In this document: positions 62,201-64,000 of the stretch, piece by piece | How the letters are laid out: the number at the start of each line of letters is the position of its first letter | Numbering within the stretch: the stretch's first letter is position 1 | From: Burkholderiales bacterium | GTDB taxonomy: Bacteria; Pseudomonadota; Gammaproteobacteria; Burkholderiales; JAEUOS01 | Direction: 5' to 3' | Length of the DNA: 64,000 nucleotides | NCBI GenBank assembly: GCA_016790635.1 | Contig: JAEUOR010000036.1 | Span: forward strand, 78,335 to 142,334 | Program-made: the position numbers and the translations under genes | The notes under the pieces: generated by a model | What the model saw: only the letters and a program-made list of their open reading frames with translations | What the model was told of the DNA's origin: nothing | Databases searched by the model: none

Positions 62201-64000
62201 ATTCTCGCCATCAACACCGGCGGCAATGCCTCCGGCACACTGACGTCCCTGGGCTACAACCTCGACAGTGACGGGTCTGCCGGTCTGGCGGCCGCAGGCG
62301 ACCTCAACGGCTCACTCGCCACGCCCCTCGACCCGCTGCTGGGTACATTGCAGTTCAACGGCGGACCGACCAAGACCCACGCCTTGCTGCCCGGCAGCCC
62401 GGCTATCAATGCCGGCTCGGCCACCGGCGCCCCAAGCACCGATGCCCGCGGTGCCCCACGCCTGGGCGCCACCGACATCGGCGCCTATGAATCGACGCTG
62501 ATCGCCTACGAGCCTTTCGCCTATCCGGCCGGCAGCTTCAATGGCGCAAATGGCGGCAGCGGGTGGGCGGCAGGGTGGAGCAATGCCGGCAGCGATACGA
62601 CGGTCGACGCCGCCGGGTTGAGCGCACCGGGCATCTCAATGCCGGTCAGCGGAGGCACGGCGAAACTGTCGATCCCGCTCATTTTCGGGTCGGTCTACCA
62701 GACGCGCGAGCTGTCCGCGAGTCTCGGCGCGTCGGCCGGTACCTACTGGCTGAGCTTTCTGGTGCAGCCCGCTTCTACTGCGACCGAGCAGTTCATCGGT
62801 CTCGGGTTCGGAAACCCTGCCGGCTCGCGCGCCTTCGCCGGCATCAATGGCAACCAGTTCGTGCTCGAGCAGTACGGCGGCGGCGGGCGGGTTGTTGTCG
62901 GCGGCATTGCGCCGGTGGTAGGCCAGACCTACCTGCTGGCGCTGCGCATGGATATGACTGCCGGCGCCGACAACCTAACCCTCTTCGTCAACCCTACCCC
63001 GGCGCAGAACGCACCCGATTCCACGCTCACCGCCGCCAAGAACGACCTCGACCTCGGCAGCTTCACGCAGCTCGGCATCGTCGGTGGCCGGACGCTCGCA
63101 ACCAACGGCGCCGCGCTGGACGAGATCCGGTTGGCAGCCAGTTACCTCGATGTGGCGCCGGCTCTGGTTCAACATGCGCCCGTCCTCGACGCCACGAAGA
63201 GCCCGGCGCTGACCGCGCAAATCGAGGACGCTGGTGTGCCTGTCGGCGCGGTCGGCACGCTGGTCTCCAGCCTGGTCGATCTTCCCGGCGGCGGCGGACT
63301 GGACAACGTGACCGATGCGGACAGCGGCGCCTTCACCGGCATTGCCGTCACCGCGTCGGACACCGCCAGCGGCAGCTGGTGGTACACGATCGATGGCGGG
63401 TCCAACTGGAGCGCCCTGGGAGCGGTGTCCGGCACCAATGCGCGCCTCCTGGCCGCCGATGCGAACACCCGTCTCTATTTCCAGGCCAACGCCAATTTCA
63501 ACGGCACGCTGGGCAGTGCACTCACCTTCCGGGCCTGGGACCAGACCAGCGGCAGCAACGGCACGCTCGCCAGCACAGGCAGCAACGGCGGCGTCACCGC
63601 ATTCTCGAGCGCCACCGACACGGCCAGCCTGACGATCAACGCGGTCAACGACGCGCCGGTGCTCGCCGGGGCGAACAACCTCAACGCGATCAACGAGGAC
63701 GTGGCCTCCGGCGCCAATGCCGGCACCCTGGTCTCGGCCCTCATTGCCGGCCAGGTGTCCGACCTCGATGCCGCCGCCTCCTCCGGCATCGCCGTCACCG
63801 CAGTCAACAACACCAACGGTACCTGGCAGTACACCACCAACGGTGGCGGCCTGTGGAACGCCTTCGGCAGCCCCGGCAACAACACCGCCCGCCTGCTCGC
63901 CGCCGACGCCAATACCTCGGTGCGCTTCGTCCCCAACGCCCACTGGAACGGCACGGTCGCAGGCGGCATCACCTTCCGCGCCTGGGACCAGAGTGCAGGC
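59234..64000 (+). CDS. Giant LEPRxLL-motif surface protein with beta-propeller and cadherin-like repeats, 3' truncated
   Basis: 1589 codons are visible and the frame is still open at the window edge. The basic N-terminus MWWRKKRRTS leads to LLLAEPLEPRILYAADL, the LEPRxLL-type motif found at the start of very large surface proteins. A DUF7948-like domain (about 85-290) is followed by seven SBBP beta-propeller repeats of the form YSTYLGGSG...DAAGNAYVTG (about 60100-61480). A right-handed beta-helix region starting at SLREAIIATNNT, a lectin-like segment near 62520-63150 and at least two cadherin-like repeats of about 150 residues with NEDV and FRAWDQ end the visible part. It is an adhesin or extracellular matrix protein, probably exported by the four genes upstream, 29 nt away. 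No signal peptide of normal type is seen. Confidence 0.88.
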   Translation, partial: MWWRKKRRTSAALLLAEPLEPRILYAADLAAGLMLADAADLDDSASQTRVLDAAGDYTAMPPAEVATASGSPPAAAAATQTIPTGTLPLNFEINAGQADASVDFIARGNGVGIALADGNASMLLRDGQSSHVVTMRLAGARDDASAHAEGQVTSRSNYLVGSADTWLRDVANHASVRYDGVYDGIDLRYYGSERSLQYDFIVAAGADWRRIALEFEGVQSLAIDPDGALNLTLAGADGSRSLRFTAPVSYQDGAAGREAVASRYALGEDGRVRFDIGAYDASRTLVIDPVLVYGSYLGGSGFDSARGIAVDGAGNVYLTGETASSAFPTATGAFDTSHNGGTDVYVTKLNAAGTAVIYSTFIGGSGTDSAQDIAIDAAGNAYVTGYTTSTNLPTSGAFQSARAGAQDAFFFKLNAGSTALLYSTYLGGSGGGDYGYAVALDAAGNAYVTGDTDSSSGIASSGAYDTTLGGTTDAFLVKFDPSLTGAASRVFGTYLGGSGGENGFDVAVDAAGKAHVAGYTGSSDLPTTANAYDSSVNGGGDAYVAVFNAAGSALTYSTYFGSTGTDNASAIAIGANGRIYVGGSSAGSGLPTKSAYDTTYGGGPWDAFVASFDPALSGNASLIYSTYLGGAGEDLLTDIAVDTLGRVHLTGSTTGSFSTTADAAQAAHAGGTYDAFYATLGSLGSSLVYSTYLGGSADDIGYAITRDAADRVYIAGGTGSNNLQQITSGAYDTTHNGGGDAFVLAFGNQKLTVTTTNDVVDGNTTSIAALLANKGADGLISLREAIIATNNTAGADAIALGAGTYSLARAGINENAASTGDLDITDTLSIEGAGAAATIINGAALDRVFDVRGTTLTVAGLTVRNGSASDGAGIYVDGSGTLNARDLALSSNHASGNGGALFVSGQLMLDRVTIDANTANNGGALYLNNSATATLTSTTLSGNSATAQGGAVLARGDISIVNSTIAYNSANTGSGIHKQGAAGVTLRNTILAINTGGNASGTLTSLGYNLDSDGSAGLAAAGDLNGSLATPLDPLLGTLQFNGGPTKTHALLPGSPAINAGSATGAPSTDARGAPRLGATDIGAYESTLIAYEPFAYPAGSFNGANGGSGWAAGWSNAGSDTTVDAAGLSAPGISMPVSGGTAKLSIPLIFGSVYQTRELSASLGASAGTYWLSFLVQPASTATEQFIGLGFGNPAGSRAFAGINGNQFVLEQYGGGGRVVVGGIAPVVGQTYLLALRMDMTAGADNLTLFVNPTPAQNAPDSTLTAAKNDLDLGSFTQLGIVGGRTLATNGAALDEIRLAASYLDVAPALVQHAPVLDATKSPALTAQIEDAGVPVGAVGTLVSSLVDLPGGGGLDNVTDADSGAFTGIAVTASDTASGSWWYTIDGGSNWSALGAVSGTNARLLAADANTRLYFQANANFNGTLGSALTFRAWDQTSGSNGTLASTGSNGGVTAFSSATDTASLTINAVNDAPVLAGANNLNAINEDVASGANAGTLVSALIAGQVSDLDAAASSGIAVTAVNNTNGTWQYTTNGGGLWNAFGSPGNNTARLLAADANTSVRFVPNAHWNGTVAGGITFRAWDQSAG

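Noticed and set aside
59330..63900. Several plus- and minus-strand frames of 60-320 codons inside the giant surface protein gene
   Set aside because: They arise from the repetitive, G+C-rich coding sequence. The frame starting at 59234 was checked at several points to the window end and stays open with coherent repeats.

Overview
The window is G+C-rich chromosomal DNA, most likely from a betaproteobacterium of the order Burkholderiales. The indications are three Bug/TctC-type solute receptors, the torF-glnK-amtB locus, the proteobacterial gshA-gshB pair followed by a mannose-type EIIA/HPr/EI phosphotransferase set, metX-metW, a phasin with PHA-associated genes, and a CTGT-N8-ACAG LexA-type box. 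No rRNA, tRNA, CRISPR array or insertion sequence was seen. The genus cannot be fixed from the sequence alone.

Layout. 1-3671 (minus): truncated Asp/Glu racemase-superfamily gene, an FFLEDLYG-motif protein that appears to start at CTG, a BamE-like lipoprotein, then a cytochrome P450-TetR pair with a palindromic operator candidate. 3792-7523: membrane-anchored alpha/beta hydrolase (plus) and a minus-strand group ending a two-domain fatty acyl-CoA reductase-like protein. 7685-8251: a DHFR/RibD-like gene interrupted by one in-frame ochre codon. 8389-13303: a defence island of visibly lower G+C with an HNH nuclease, an m6A methyltransferase, a circularly permuted m5C methyltransferase and a DUF3883/PD-(D/E)XK-type nuclease, read from a promoter overlapped by a LexA-like box. 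13537-19801: a six-gene operon for C4 sugar-acid (tetronate) catabolism with a sulfatase and two Bug receptors. 19985-25108: phasin, patatin, an OGT/SPINDLY-like glycosyltransferase and a GT-B glycosyltransferase. 25110-32145: three tandem CapK/PaaK-like adenylate-forming enzymes behind a FecR-domain exported protein and a Slam-like outer-membrane protein. 32303-37705: TetR regulator, gamma-glutamylcyclotransferase, wax-ester synthase/DGAT, acyl-CoA-binding protein, PHA-associated protein, YifB/ComM and UbiK. 37890-40970: torF, glnK and amtB with a sigma-54 promoter. 41151-48249: gshA, gshB, EIIA, HPr, EI, an unknown protein, then metX-metW behind a SAM-II riboswitch and terminator. 48231-52270: AmpG, a glutamine amidotransferase, an M48 peptidase and a third Bug receptor.

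52471-64000 holds the most unusual locus. It is a translationally coupled set of a GAF/HlyD membrane-fusion protein, an M50 peptidase-HlyD fusion with a PqqD-like N-terminus, a shortened SecA-like ATPase and a second periplasmic adaptor. Directly downstream is a giant surface protein with an N-terminal LEPRxLL-type motif that runs off the window. No ABC exporter and no TolC-like protein is present, so this looks like a dedicated export and maturation system of poorly described type.

Functional themes: storage lipid (acyl-CoA reductase, wax-ester synthase, acyl-CoA-binding protein, phasin), surface decoration and export (Slam, CapK triplet, glycosyltransferases, LEPRxLL locus), nitrogen and sulfur control (sigma-54/PII, SAM-II), and DNA defence.
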